A stretch of 64,000 bases of DNA. It comes from Rhodoligotrophos sp. CJ14. GTDB lineage: Bacteria > Pseudomonadota > Alphaproteobacteria > Rhizobiales > Im1. Numbering within the stretch: the stretch's first letter is position 1; each line of letters starts with the position of its first letter. Below are positions 9,177-18,114 of this stretch, one piece after another. The DNA is taken from the NCBI RefSeq assembly GCF_038811545.1, contig NZ_CP133319.1, positions 248,001-312,000 of the forward strand. Direction: 5' to 3'. Below the pieces are notes generated by a model. The model worked only from the letters and a program-made list of their open reading frames with translations, did not search any database and was not told the origin of the DNA. Made by a program: the position numbers and the translations under genes.

Positions 9177-9977
9177 ATGGCAGAGGAACAATCGGCGCGC
9201 CGGACGAGCCAGGCGGCAAGCCGCATCACCCGCGAGGAGATCATCAAGGGTGGCTTCTCAACCCCATGGGATGCACCGGCTGCACCGGCGTTCCCGTTCA
9301 CCTTCCGCAATGTGGAGGTGCTAACCCTTGCCTGGCGCACCGACGGCGCCGCGATCGAATGCCTTTTGCCGCCGCCGCTCGAGCCGGTCTCGGACTATGT
9401 GCTCGCCCATATCTACAAGATGAATGACACCGACTGGCTCGGACCTTATTTCGAAAGCAACGTCATGGTGGGGTGCCGCTTTCCCGAAACCGGGGAGGTG
9501 GGCGGCTACTCGCCCTATCTGTTCCTCTCATCCGATGGCGGGGTGATTCAGGGCCGCGAGGTGCATGGGCAGCCAAAGAAGGGCGGCCAGCCTCACCTCG
9601 AGACTCGCGGTGATCTCTGGGTTGGAACCATCGCGCGCAATGGCATCGATGTGCTCACCGGCACCATGGCCTATAAGCATGAGACCGCAGATATTGCGCG
9701 TCTTTCCGGCTATTTCGATTTCGCGCTCAACATCAACCTCAAAGCGATCGATCACATCGATGGCAGACCCGCCATTCGCCAGTTGACGGCGCGCAGGCTC
9801 GGCGCCCTCACGGTGCATGAATGCTGGTCAGGACCCTGCACGGTTGAGCTTCGGCCGAATATTCAGGCGCCGATCTACCGCCTGCCCGTTCGAGAGATGC
9901 TGGAAGGCTTCTGGTGGCGTGCCGATTTCACCTTGGTGCCCGGCCGCATTCTTTACGACTATCTCGCCGAAGATTAG
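9177..9977 (+). CDS. Acetoacetate decarboxylase family protein
   Basis: A 266-aa member of the acetoacetate decarboxylase superfamily. The GREVHGQPKKGGQP motif aligns with the family's Schiff-base lysine pair, here Lys134-Lys135. True decarboxylases, and also aldolase-dehydratases that lack decarboxylase activity, share this fold, so the reaction is not fixed. In a cluster of dehydratases and dehydrogenases it may act on a 2-oxo or 3-oxo acid intermediate. The ATG at 9177 follows a strong AGGGAGG site; the GTG at 9171 lies inside that site and is less likely. It follows the GntR gene by 36 bases and is probably co-transcribed. Confidence 0.85.
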   Translation: MAEEQSARRTSQAASRITREEIIKGGFSTPWDAPAAPAFPFTFRNVEVLTLAWRTDGAAIECLLPPPLEPVSDYVLAHIYKMNDTDWLGPYFESNVMVGCRFPETGEVGGYSPYLFLSSDGGVIQGREVHGQPKKGGQPHLETRGDLWVGTIARNGIDVLTGTMAYKHETADIARLSGYFDFALNINLKAIDHIDGRPAIRQLTARRLGALTVHECWSGPCTVELRPNIQAPIYRLPVREMLEGFWWRADFTLVPGRILYDYLAED

Positions 9978-10096
9978 GTCTCGCGCGCGAATGGCGCAGC
10001 CACCACCTGACAATTACGTTGCTTGATCCCGCCAATTGCCGTACCCGAGCGGGCATGCGCAGGCCTGTTCTGCCTGAATGCATGAAGGAGATAGTC

Positions 10097-10693
10097 GTGA
10101 CGGATCTCGCACCCTCGCTGCGGTGGCGGGAAGGCCTGATATGCCTTGCCGCTTTTGCCGCATCGATCCCAGCAGCCAATTGGCTGATCGGCCATGTCGG
10201 CACCACATGCACGCCCGATGGCCTCTGCCTCATTCCCGTAGCCCCCGGCCTGATGGCGCCGAGCGGCGTTCTGATGGCGGGCCTTGCCCTCGTCTTGCGC
10301 GATATCGTGCAGCGGCGGCTCGGATTTGCTTGGGGCCTTGCAGCCATCTTTATTGGCGGCGCAATCTCCTGGGCTGTGTCGCCACCAGCGCTCGTGGCAG
10401 CCTCGGTGCTGGCCTTCGTGCTTTCCGAATTAGCCGATCTCCTGGTCTATACGCCCTTGCAGCGGCGAGGGCTCGTCTTGGCCGTGGTCGCCTCCGGCAT
10501 TGCCGGCATTATTGTCGACACTCTGCTGTTCCTCTATCTGGCCTTTGGTGATGTCAGTTATTTCTGGGGTCAGGCGGTCGGCAAGGGCTGGATGGTGCTA
10601 GTGTCCATTCCATTCATTGCCTGGCTGAGGCAGCGCGACCGCAGGATCGGCCTTGCGCCGCTCGGAGTCCTCGGCCAAGGAGGTTTCAAATGA
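10097..10693 (+). CDS. VUT-family queuosine precursor transporter
   Basis: A 198-aa inner-membrane protein with about six hydrophobic segments. It belongs to the VUT/YhhQ family, whose characterised members import 7-deazaguanine queuosine precursors. The last four bases (ATGA, 10690-10693) overlap the queF start, so the two are translationally coupled and the substrate link to preQ0/preQ1 is well supported by context. The best start is GTG at 10097, with AAGGAG at 10085-10090; earlier in-frame starts lack a site. A small CAGGC/GCCTG hairpin (10060-10076) lies just upstream of the ribosome site, but it does not resemble a preQ1 riboswitch. Confidence 0.82.
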   Translation: MTDLAPSLRWREGLICLAAFAASIPAANWLIGHVGTTCTPDGLCLIPVAPGLMAPSGVLMAGLALVLRDIVQRRLGFAWGLAAIFIGGAISWAVSPPALVAASVLAFVLSELADLLVYTPLQRRGLVLAVVASGIAGIIVDTLLFLYLAFGDVSYFWGQAVGKGWMVLVSIPFIAWLRQRDRRIGLAPLGVLGQGGFK

Positions 10694-11151
10694 CCAACGA
10701 AACCCAGAAGCTCACCCAGCTGGGCCAGGCTGTGGCCGCCGCGACCTCGCCCGAGGGCGCGATCCTCGAGCGCGTGCCGAACCCGCATGCGGACACCGCC
10801 TATGTCACCCGCTTCACGGTGCCGGAATTCACCTCGATCTGCCCCGTGACTGGCCAGCCGGACTTCGCGCATCTGGTGATCGACTATGTCCCCAAGGACT
10901 GGCTGGTTGAATCCAAATCCCTGAAGCTCTTCATGGCCGCCTTTCGCAACCACGGCGCCTTTCACGAGGATTGCACCGTCTATATCGGCAAGCGCTTGGT
11001 GGAGCTGCTCGACCCACATTGGCTCAGGATCGGCGGTTATTGGTATCCGCGTGGCGGCATTCCCATCGACGTGTTCTGGCAATGGGGGAGCCTCCCGGCC
11101 CAGGTCTGGGTGCCGGATCAAGGCGTGCCGCCCTATCGCGGCCGAGGCTGA
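10690..11151 (+). CDS. queF: NADPH-dependent 7-cyano-7-deazaguanine reductase
   Basis: Reduces preQ0 to preQ1 in queuosine biosynthesis, using NADPH. It is the short unimodular form of 153 aa. The catalytic Cys lies in [12 protein letters not shown] and the family QueF motif is ESKSLKLF. The TGTGGTATCC-like C-terminus is present and the protein looks complete. The start overlaps the transporter stop by ATGA. The preceding membrane gene suggests salvage of an imported precursor; no queC, D or E genes are in the window. The pair interrupts the organic-acid cluster and has no obvious metabolic link with it. Confidence 0.95.
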   Translation: MTNETQKLTQLGQAVAAATSPEGAILERVPNPHADTAYVTRFTVPEFTSICPVTGQPDFAHLVIDYVPKDWLVESKSLKLFMAAFRNHGAFHEDCTVYIGKRLVELLDPHWLRIGGYWYPRGGIPIDVFWQWGSLPAQVWVPDQGVPPYRGRG

Positions 11152-11251
11152 CCCGGCGGCCAGGGCAGCACGGCAAGACCGCACCCCGTGACCGTCTGGA
11201 TGCTCTGGTCAAGCCGGAGCACGACGTTTCGCGAGAAGACCAGCAACAACT

Positions 11252-11285
11252 CCCGTCATCACCGGGCTTGACCGGTGATCCAGGG
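11252..11285. repeat. REP-like intergenic palindrome, copy 1
   Basis: A CCCGTCAT start is followed by a stem, ACCGG-GCTTG-ACCGGT, and then GATCCAGGG. The same layout with changed stem bases occurs at 52164-52196. Such CGTCAT...GCTTGAC...TCCAG palindromes are typical extragenic repeats of alphaproteobacteria. It lies in the convergent gap between queF and the minus-strand SDR gene, where it may also end transcription. The rest of that 193-bp gap shows nothing recognisable. Confidence 0.7.
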
Positions 11286-11344
11286 CATCAGGGGAGGCTT
11301 TGCGTCGTCCCGCTCATGCGTGGAGAAAGCGAGCCATCATGATC

Positions 11345-12106
11345 TTAAAGCGCCGGAAGCCCCATCCGCTCGCGCAAGGTGGCATCGCGGATCTCGACTT
11401 CCCGGCCGGCGAGATCATCACCCGATCCGGATAGGAGATAGGTTGCAGCCCGCGCGGGCTCTGATGCCGGCCGCAGCGCCTCACGCGGCAGCCGGCTCAC
11501 CTCATTGATGCCGGAGGCCCTGATCGTGCCTTGCATATCGGTGTCGACCAGCCCCGGAATGAGGCCGAAGCTCAAGATGCCTTGGCTGCCATATTCGAGC
11601 TGGGTTGCGCGCGTCAGCATCGCCAGACCCGCCTTGCCCGCACAATAGGCGCCCCAGCCCTCGATGGGCCGATGTGCGGCACCGCTGGAAATATTGACGA
11701 TGCGCCGCGGGCTTTGATCCGTCACGGCACGGATGAAGCTTGCAATGAACCGATAGGGCGCCACCAGATTGGTGGCGATCGAATAACCCCAATCATCCGG
11801 ATCGACATCGGTCAGCCGCCCGATCGGCGCGATCACGCCGGCATTGTTGACGAGCCCGTCGAGGCGGCCCCACCGGTTGAACGCCATTTCAATAGCAAGA
11901 TCAGCGGCCGGACCATCATTCACATCGCCCAGGACGATCGCCGCCTCCTCGCCAAAGGCTTCTTCGATCGACACCGCCGCGTCCTCGGAACGGACCACAT
12001 GCACCACATGGCCGCCATGGGCCGCGATATCGTCTGCAATCGCACGGCCAAGCCCCTTGCCCGACCCGGTAACGATGACGACCTGCTCAGCTAAGCCCTC
12101 GAGCAT
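11345..12106 (-). CDS. SDR-family oxidoreductase
   Basis: Short-chain dehydrogenase of 253 aa. TGSGKGLGRAIA binds the nucleotide, NNAGV is present, and the catalytic motif is the Ser-Ser of NISSG plus YCAGK (Tyr-x-x-x-Lys). The C-terminal part is more diverged than in the SDR at 6479, and the two are not close copies. It reads away from the operator palindrome at 12121, which lies 15 bases before its ATG. It is downstream of, and in the same direction as, the second enolase-superfamily gene. It is therefore likely part of the same regulated catabolic set. Substrate unknown. Confidence 0.85.
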   Translation of the reverse strand: MLEGLAEQVVIVTGSGKGLGRAIADDIAAHGGHVVHVVRSEDAAVSIEEAFGEEAAIVLGDVNDGPAADLAIEMAFNRWGRLDGLVNNAGVIAPIGRLTDVDPDDWGYSIATNLVAPYRFIASFIRAVTDQSPRRIVNISSGAAHRPIEGWGAYCAGKAGLAMLTRATQLEYGSQGILSFGLIPGLVDTDMQGTIRASGINEVSRLPREALRPASEPARAATYLLSGSGDDLAGREVEIRDATLRERMGLPAL

Positions 12107-12120
12107 CCCTGCAGCTCCCT

Positions 12121-12136
12121 AATTGGCCTGACCAAT
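12121..12136. promoter_or_regulatory. Putative GntR/FCD operator, copy 3
   Basis: AATTGGCCTGACCAAT is the third copy of the palindrome. It sits in the 39-bp gap between the second dehydratase stop and the SDR start on the minus strand, right in front of the SDR gene. It implies that this SDR has its own regulated promoter. No copy was found upstream of the dehydratase gene that starts at 13303. Confidence 0.7.
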
Positions 12137-12145
12137 ATTCCCTCA

Positions 12146-13303
12146 TCAAAACAGCGCTGTCGAGCCGGTTGCATAACGGGCAACCTTATCGGGATCGAGA
12201 ACAACCCCGAGGCCCGGTCCTTCCGGTATGGCAAGGAAGCCCTCCGCATCGAGCACGAAGGGCGCAGCGGTGATGCCGTCCACATAGGCGCTGCCGCCGA
12301 TATATTCGACCAGATCGACGTGGGGCAGGGCCGCGGCGAGCTGCAGATCGGCCGCCACGCCCAAGGCGGTGTTCCAGCCGTGGCCGATATATTTCACGCC
12401 GAAATCATCGGCCATCCAGGCGATGCGCCGCTGCTCGCTCAGTCCCCCCACTTTCGTCACATCTGGCTGCACGATGTCGAAGGCGCCGCGCGCCAGCCAG
12501 GGCAGGAAGGTTTGTCGCCGGGTCAAAACCTCACCGCCGGCAATCGGCACGGGACTGCGGCGCCTAAGTTCACAGAAATCATCGATCGCATCGGGCCGCA
12601 GCGGCTCCTCGAACCAGCCAACCCCGTAATTTGCCAGCATATCCGCCGTGCGGATCGCCCATTTGAGGCCATTGGGCCAATAGGCATCGCTCGCACCCGC
12701 ATCCACCAGCAGCCTGTTGTCGTCCCCCGCAGCATCGCGCGCCGCCGCCACGATCGCCTCGTCCAGCGCAGGGTTATCGCGGCGTCCGAACGGTCCCCAG
12801 CCGATCTTGAACGCCCGGAAGCCGCGCTCGCGGAACCGCGCGACCACTTCGCGCATGGCGCCCGGCTCTTCCATGAGCAGCGAGCAATAGGGCTGCACCT
12901 TGCTCCTGTAGGTGCCGCCGATCAGCCGGCTGACCGGCTGGCCGAGCACCTTGCCCGTAATATCCCAGAGCGCCAAATCTATGCCGCTGATCACATGGGT
13001 GAGCGTGCCGCCACGCCCCATCCAGAACGTGTTCTGGTGCAGTTTTTCGCTCACCCGCTCGGGCTCCAGCGCATTCTCGCCGCGAAACAGGGGCTCGAGC
13101 ACTTTTAATCCGGCCTGCACGAGGCGGCCGTCGGTGAACACGCTGCCATAGCCCGTGACACCCTCTTCGGTTTTGACCGCGATCAGCGCATGGATCGTAT
13201 CTTCCGGTGCGATTTCAGCCGACCAGCCACCTCTGGGGCTTTCCCCGAGAAGCGGCACGGCAATGATTTCGCGAATGGTGAGTTTCTGCGGCATGCTTGA
13301 CAT
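12146..13303 (-). CDS. Enolase-superfamily acid-sugar dehydratase (mandelate racemase group)
   Basis: A second enolase-superfamily enzyme, 385 aa. Barrel motifs are AFKIGWG (lysine), LLVDAGASDAYW (metal Asp), GWFEEPL (metal Glu), AGGEVLTR (metal Glu) and the catalytic His in YIGHGWN. This pattern matches sugar-acid dehydratases of the mandelate racemase group. The ATG at 13303 follows CGGGGAG; the in-frame start at 13363 is unsupported. It is clearly diverged from the enzyme at 5337, so the pathway probably has two dehydration or isomerisation steps, or handles two substrates. A GHGWN histidine motif suggests galactonate- or gluconate-like acids, but specificity cannot be assigned. Confidence 0.86.
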   Translation of the reverse strand: MSSMPQKLTIREIIAVPLLGESPRGGWSAEIAPEDTIHALIAVKTEEGVTGYGSVFTDGRLVQAGLKVLEPLFRGENALEPERVSEKLHQNTFWMGRGGTLTHVISGIDLALWDITGKVLGQPVSRLIGGTYRSKVQPYCSLLMEEPGAMREVVARFRERGFRAFKIGWGPFGRRDNPALDEAIVAAARDAAGDDNRLLVDAGASDAYWPNGLKWAIRTADMLANYGVGWFEEPLRPDAIDDFCELRRRSPVPIAGGEVLTRRQTFLPWLARGAFDIVQPDVTKVGGLSEQRRIAWMADDFGVKYIGHGWNTALGVAADLQLAAALPHVDLVEYIGGSAYVDGITAAPFVLDAEGFLAIPEGPGLGVVLDPDKVARYATGSTALF

Positions 13304-13452
13304 GGAAGCTCCCCGAGGTCGATCGAGCCGCTCGGGCTCAACCGGAGATCCCCGAGGGTACACCGGCTATGATGCCGCTCAAATAGGAGACTGGAACAAA
13401 CCCCTAGAAGAATGGGTTCGCCTATCACGGTAGAGTTCTTCGCGAGGATATC

Positions 13453-14127
13453 ATGGTGCAACGGCATCTGCGAAGCCCGGCTGATCGGCCTCAGCGCCGG
13501 ACCATGCCCCGGGCCCGCTCGGCAGAAGAGGCATGGGCGGTGCTCCGCGACGAGGCGGCAACCTGCCGGGCCTGCGATCTCTGGCGCCAGGCCACGCAGA
13601 CCGTGTTCGGCGAAGGGCCGGTCAAGGCGGATGTGATCTTCGTGGGCGAACAGCCCGGTGATCAGGAAGATCTGGCGGGCAAGCCCTTTGTTGGTCCCGC
13701 GGGGGCCATGTTCGACAAGGCGCTCGCTGAGGCGGGAATCGACCGCGGCCGCACCTATGTCACCAACGCGGTCAAGCACTTCAAGCATGTGCAGCGCGGC
13801 AAGAGGCGCCTGCATCAGAAGCCCAATGCGGGCGAGATCAAGGCCTGTCGCTGGTGGCTGACCCAGGAGATCGGCACCATCCGGCCAAAGCTGGTGGTCG
13901 CCCTTGGCGCGACTGCACTCCAGAGTGTCGCGGGCAAGGCGACGGCCATTTCGAAGCTTCGCGGCGAGGTGGTCCCGCACGGGGTGAAGGATGCCGATCC
14001 CGCAACCGATCTCTTCGTGACGGTCCACCCATCTTATCTTCTGCGCGTGCCGGACCGCGAGGCAAGGCGGGCCGCCTATCAGCAGTTTCTTGAGGATCTC
14101 CGCAAGATCGCAGCTCATATTGAATGA
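13453..14127 (+). CDS. udgX: UdgX-type uracil-DNA glycosylase
   Basis: Iron-sulfur uracil-DNA glycosylase of the UdgX branch, which in the mycobacterial enzyme forms a covalent bond with the abasic site instead of releasing it. Motif I is GEQPGDQEDLAGKPF. The decisive insertion is GKRRLHQKP (residues 116-124), matching the KRRIH loop whose His makes the covalent link; here it is His121. Further marks are the FeS cysteines (CRAC near the start, EIKAC) and the VHPSYLLR motif. At 224 aa from the ATG at 13453 it is a stand-alone domain without the DUF4130 fusion seen elsewhere. A second start at 13504 is possible. It is not near other repair genes. Confidence 0.9.
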   Translation: MVQRHLRSPADRPQRRTMPRARSAEEAWAVLRDEAATCRACDLWRQATQTVFGEGPVKADVIFVGEQPGDQEDLAGKPFVGPAGAMFDKALAEAGIDRGRTYVTNAVKHFKHVQRGKRRLHQKPNAGEIKACRWWLTQEIGTIRPKLVVALGATALQSVAGKATAISKLRGEVVPHGVKDADPATDLFVTVHPSYLLRVPDREARRAAYQQFLEDLRKIAAHIE

Positions 14128-14142
14128 CGGTTCGGCAGCGCT

Positions 14143-14159
14143 CCTCAACCCTGTTGAGG
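14143..14159. terminator. Hairpin downstream of udgX
   Basis: CCTCAAC, loop CCT, GTTGAGG: a perfect 7-bp stem beginning 15 bases after the udgX stop. There is no T-run after it, so it may be an RNA-stabilising or Rho-assisted end rather than a classical terminator. Confidence 0.45.
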
Positions 14160-14308
14160 CCGCCATGCTCCCCCTTGACCAGGTAAGGCCAACCGCTCCA
14201 CACTGGAATTGGTCTAGATCAAGCCGCTGGCTTCGGGGTGGATGCCTCGGGCCTTCGTCGGCTGGTTAGGCGTAAAGCAGCGGTCTCTGTCAGGGAGGAT
14301 TAGACGCC

Positions 14309-14788
14309 GTGCCGAAAGTGTCGATGACCGTGAATGGCAAGCAGGTTTCGGGCGAGGTCGAGGGGCGGACGCTGCTTGTCGACTTTCTGAGGGTCAATCT
14401 CGGGCTGACCGGCACCCATGTGGGCTGCGATACCAGCCAATGCGGCGCCTGTGTCGTCCATGTCGACGGCAAGTCGATCAAATCCTGCACGATGCTCGCG
14501 CTGCAATGCGACGGGACGGAGGTCACCACCATCGAGGGCCTCGCTAAGGACGGCGTCCTCCACCCGATGCAGGAGGCCTTTCGCGAGCATCATGGCCTGC
14601 AATGCGGCTTCTGCACGCCCGGCATGATCATGGCCGCCATCGACATCGTGAACCGCCATCCCAATGGCTTGGACGAGGCGACGATCCGGCACGAGCTCGA
14701 GGGCAATATCTGCCGGTGCACCGGCTATCATAATATCGTCAAGGCCATCAGTTCCGTCGCGAACAAGAGAGCGGCGCAAGCCGCCTGA
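14309..14788 (+). CDS. coxS: Form II CO-dehydrogenase-like small (2Fe-2S) subunit
   Basis: Electron-transfer subunit of a xanthine-oxidase-family molybdenum hydroxylase. The N-terminal plant-type ferredoxin domain shows the cluster [15 protein letters not shown] and a fourth Cys in KSCTML. The C-terminal helical domain holds the second cluster, QCGFCTPGM and ICRCTGY. It is 159 aa long, a normal size. It starts at GTG 14309 behind GGGAGG. It is followed 23 bases later by the large subunit, then the medium subunit, the S-L-M order seen in form II clusters. A TTGGTCTAGATCAA imperfect palindrome at 14209-14222 could be a regulatory site for the cluster. Confidence 0.92.
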   Translation: MPKVSMTVNGKQVSGEVEGRTLLVDFLRVNLGLTGTHVGCDTSQCGACVVHVDGKSIKSCTMLALQCDGTEVTTIEGLAKDGVLHPMQEAFREHHGLQCGFCTPGMIMAAIDIVNRHPNGLDEATIRHELEGNICRCTGYHNIVKAISSVANKRAAQAA

Positions 14789-14811
14789 ACGGCCACCAGG
14801 GAGGGTGTTCG

Positions 14812-17181
14812 ATGAATGTGACCGGCATCGGCCAGCGGGTGCTCCGGAAGGAGGATCGTCGCTTCATCACCGGCAAGGGCAAATATACCGACGATATCAA
14901 CCTGCCACGCCAGACCTATGCCTATTTCCTGCGCTCGCCTCATGCCCATGCCCGGATCAGGGCGATTGACAAGGCCGCGGCTGAGGCTGCACCGGGTGTT
15001 CTGGCCGTGCTCACCGGCGCGGACCTTGCCGAGGACAAGATCGGCGGCCTGATCTGCGGATGGATGATCCACTCCAAGGACGGCTCGCCGATGAAGGCCG
15101 GACCGCACCCGGCCCTCGCGCAGGACAAGGTTCGCTATGTCGGTGATCACGTGGCCGTGGTGATTGCCGAGACGCTCAATCAGGCGAAGGCAGCAGCCGA
15201 GCTGGTCGAGGTCGATTATGAGGCTCTGCCCGCGGTCGTGGAGACCGCCAAGGCGCGAAGCGCATCCGCGCCTCAGATCCATGACATAGCACCGGACAAT
15301 ACGGTCTTCGAATGGTCCCTGGGCGATGCCCAGGCCGTGGAGCAGGCCTTCGCGCGTGCGCATCATGTCACTCGCCTCGATCTCGTCAATAACCGGCTGG
15401 TGCCCAACCCGATCGAGACCCGCGCCGCGATCGGCGATTATGATTCCGGCTCCGACAGCTTCACCCTCTATACGACCAGCCAGAACCCACATGTGGCGCG
15501 CCTGGTGCTATCCGCCTTCATCGGCATCGCGCCCGAGCACAGGCTGCGGGTCATCGCGCCCGATGTGGGCGGCGGATTCGGCTCGAAGATCTTCATCTAT
15601 TCCGAAGAGACGGTATGCGTATGGGCGGCCAAGCGAGTCGGCCGGCCCGTCAAATGGGTGAGCGATCGCTCGGAAGCCTTCCTGGCCGATGCCCATGGCC
15701 GCGATCATGTCACCCACGCGGAACTCGCACTCGACCAGAACGGCCGCTTCCTTGCCCTTCGGGTCAAGACCACCGCAAATCTCGGCGCCTATCTCTCAAC
15801 CTTCTCATCCTGCGTGCCGACCTATCTCTATGCGACCTTGCTTTCGGGCCAATATGATCTGCCGGCGATCTATGCGGAGGTCGATGCGGTCTATACCAAC
15901 ACGGCCCCGGTCGATGCCTATCGCGGCGCCGGCCGGCCCGAGGCAACCTATGTGATCGAGCGGCTGGTCGAGACAGCGGCGCGCGATCTGAACATCGATC
16001 CCGCCGAGATCCGCAGGCGCAACTTCATCAAGAGCTTTCCGCACCAGACGCCGGTCATCCTCACCTATGATGCGGGCGATTATGAAGCATCCCTCAACCG
16101 GGCGCTGGAGCTGATCGATTACCGCAATTTCCCGCAACGGCGCGCCATGTCGGAATCGCGTGGAAGGCTGCGCGGCATCGGCTTTTCGACTTATATCGAG
16201 GCTTGCGGGCTTGCGCCCTCAGCGGCGGTCGGCTCGCTCGGCGCGGGGGTCGGTTTGTGGGAATCAGCCGAGGTGCGGGTCAATCCCACCGGCAATGTGG
16301 AGGTGCTCACCGGCTCACATGCCCACGGCCAAGGACACGAGACCACCTTCGCGCAGCTTGTGTCCGAACGGCTCGGCATTTCCATCGATCAGGTCTCGAT
16401 CGTGCATGGCGATACGGACAAGGTGCAATTCGGCATGGGCACCTATGGCTCGCGCTCGGGCGCCGTGGGCATGTCGGCCATTGCCAAGGCGCTCGATAAG
16501 ATCGAGGCGAAGGCCCGTAAGGTGGCAGCCCATGTGATGGAGGCGTCCGAAGCCGATATCGCCTTCGAGAATGGCGCCTTCACCGTGAAGGGCACGGACA
16601 GGAAAATGGCCTTTGGCGAGGTCGCGCTTGCCGCCTATGTCGCCCACAAGTTTCCGACCAGCGAGATCGAGCCGGGGCTTAAGGAAAGCGCCTTCTATGA
16701 TCCCTCGAACTTCACCTTCCCGGCGGGCTGCCATATCTGCGAGGTGGAGATTGAGCCGGCAACCGGTGAGACCACCATCCTCAATTGGGTGGCGGTCGAT
16801 GATTTCGGCACCATAATCAATCCGATGATCGTCGAGGGGCAGGTCCATGGCGGCATTGCGCAAGGGGTCGGCCAAGCTTTGACTGAGGGCTGCCGCTATG
16901 ATGCGGAAACCGGCCAGCTCATCACCGGCTCCTACATGGATTACTGCATGCCGCGCGCCGAGGATCTGCCGAGCTTCACCCTCGACTACACGGTAACGCC
17001 CGCGCCCTCCAACCCACTCGGGGTCAAAGGGTGCGGTGAGGCCGGCGCGATTGCGGCACCGGCGGCGGTGATCAATGCGGTCACCGACGCCCTCGGCGTG
17101 CGCGACATTCCTATGCCGGCAACGCCTGAGGTGGTCTGGCGGGCCGCCCAAAGTCGCGCGCCACGGCTGGCAGCAGAATAG
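14812..17181 (+). CDS. coxL: Form II CO-dehydrogenase-like large (molybdopterin) subunit
   Basis: Catalytic molybdenum-cytosine-dinucleotide subunit, 789 aa, of the xanthine dehydrogenase family. The active-site loop reads AYRGAGR at residues 369-375, the form II signature. True aerobic CO dehydrogenases (form I) carry AYxCSFR with the catalytic Cys, which is absent here. GGGFGSKI and the C-terminal [10 protein letters not shown] (with the conserved active-site Glu) are present. It is therefore a molybdenum hydroxylase whose substrate may be an aromatic, N-heterocyclic or aldehyde compound, and CO oxidation should not be assumed. It has a strong AGGGAGGG site and normal spacing in the operon. 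Confidence 0.92.
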   Translation: MNVTGIGQRVLRKEDRRFITGKGKYTDDINLPRQTYAYFLRSPHAHARIRAIDKAAAEAAPGVLAVLTGADLAEDKIGGLICGWMIHSKDGSPMKAGPHPALAQDKVRYVGDHVAVVIAETLNQAKAAAELVEVDYEALPAVVETAKARSASAPQIHDIAPDNTVFEWSLGDAQAVEQAFARAHHVTRLDLVNNRLVPNPIETRAAIGDYDSGSDSFTLYTTSQNPHVARLVLSAFIGIAPEHRLRVIAPDVGGGFGSKIFIYSEETVCVWAAKRVGRPVKWVSDRSEAFLADAHGRDHVTHAELALDQNGRFLALRVKTTANLGAYLSTFSSCVPTYLYATLLSGQYDLPAIYAEVDAVYTNTAPVDAYRGAGRPEATYVIERLVETAARDLNIDPAEIRRRNFIKSFPHQTPVILTYDAGDYEASLNRALELIDYRNFPQRRAMSESRGRLRGIGFSTYIEACGLAPSAAVGSLGAGVGLWESAEVRVNPTGNVEVLTGSHAHGQGHETTFAQLVSERLGISIDQVSIVHGDTDKVQFGMGTYGSRSGAVGMSAIAKALDKIEAKARKVAAHVMEASEADIAFENGAFTVKGTDRKMAFGEVALAAYVAHKFPTSEIEPGLKESAFYDPSNFTFPAGCHICEVEIEPATGETTILNWVAVDDFGTIINPMIVEGQVHGGIAQGVGQALTEGCRYDAETGQLITGSYMDYCMPRAEDLPSFTLDYTVTPAPSNPLGVKGCGEAGAIAAPAAVINAVTDALGVRDIPMPATPEVVWRAAQSRAPRLAAE

Positions 17182-17196
17182 GGGAGAACAGCGCTG

Positions 17197-17991
17197 ATGT
17201 ATGATTTCAACTATCACCGGCCGGCAAGCGTGGATGAGGCGGTGCGGCTGATATCGGAAGCGCCCGATGGCAAGTTCATGTCAGGCGGGATGACGCTGAT
17301 CCCCACCATGAAGCAGCGCTTGGCGCAGCCATCCGACGTCATCGATCTCGGCCCCTTGCGCAACAGCGGCATCGAGCTCGCGGGAAATGCGGTGACCATC
17401 AGGGCCGGCAGCACTCATGAAGAGGTTGCCCTGTCGCCCGATGTCAATCGCGCGATCCCGGCGCTCGCGCGCCTCGCCTCCGTGATCGGTGATCCCCATG
17501 TCCGCCATCGCGGCACGATTGGCGGCTCCATCGCCAATAACGACCCGGCCGCCGATTATCCCGCGGCCTGCTTGGGGCTTGCCGCGACCATCCGCACCAA
17601 TCAGCGGGAGATTTCGGCAGAAGACTTTTTCGTCGATCTGTTCGAAACCGCGCTGGAGCCGGCCGAGATCATCACGTCCGTCTCTTTCCCCGTACCGCAA
17701 AAGGCCGGCTATGCCAAGTTCCGCAACCCCGCCTCTCGCTATGCCATGGTGGGGGTGTTTGTGGCGCTGACCGAGGCTGGGCCCCGGGTTGCGGTGACCG
17801 GCGCAGGTCCTTGCGTCTTCCGCGTGCCCGAGATGGAACAGGCCCTCATCCGAGACTTCTCGGCCAAGGCACTCGAAGGCATCACCATCCCCGCCGACGG
17901 GCTCAATTCCGACATTCACGCCAGTGCCGAATATCGTGCCCATCTGGTGGGCGTGATGGCCCGGCGGGCGACGGATGAGGCCAATCGCTGA
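17197..17991 (+). CDS. coxM: Form II CO-dehydrogenase-like medium (FAD) subunit
   Basis: FAD-binding subunit of the molybdenum hydroxylase, 264 aa. The flavin motifs [14 protein letters not shown] and [18 protein letters not shown] match the family; the latter corresponds to the TIGG loop contacting FAD. The C-terminal CO-deh-flav-C domain follows. It begins 15 bases after the large subunit stop, behind GGGGAGAA. With coxS and coxL it completes one LMS heterotrimer. The 123 bases that follow before the AAA gene contain no recognisable feature. Confidence 0.92.
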   Translation: MYDFNYHRPASVDEAVRLISEAPDGKFMSGGMTLIPTMKQRLAQPSDVIDLGPLRNSGIELAGNAVTIRAGSTHEEVALSPDVNRAIPALARLASVIGDPHVRHRGTIGGSIANNDPAADYPAACLGLAATIRTNQREISAEDFFVDLFETALEPAEIITSVSFPVPQKAGYAKFRNPASRYAMVGVFVALTEAGPRVAVTGAGPCVFRVPEMEQALIRDFSAKALEGITIPADGLNSDIHASAEYRAHLVGVMARRATDEANR

Positions 17992-18114
17992 GGGCTGCAC
18001 CGTCACCACGACTGATCGGCGAAGGGCGCTCATGGCAGGCAGCAGGGGCCATCATGCGCTTTGGCGCCGTCCTGGCTTTCGTATCCGGCGTGCAGCGTGC
18101 TAAACAGCTGACCC

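Noticed and set aside
10021-10096. A preQ1 riboswitch before the VUT-queF pair
   Set aside because: Only a 5-bp hairpin is seen; the conserved loop and A-rich tail of the known preQ1 classes are absent.
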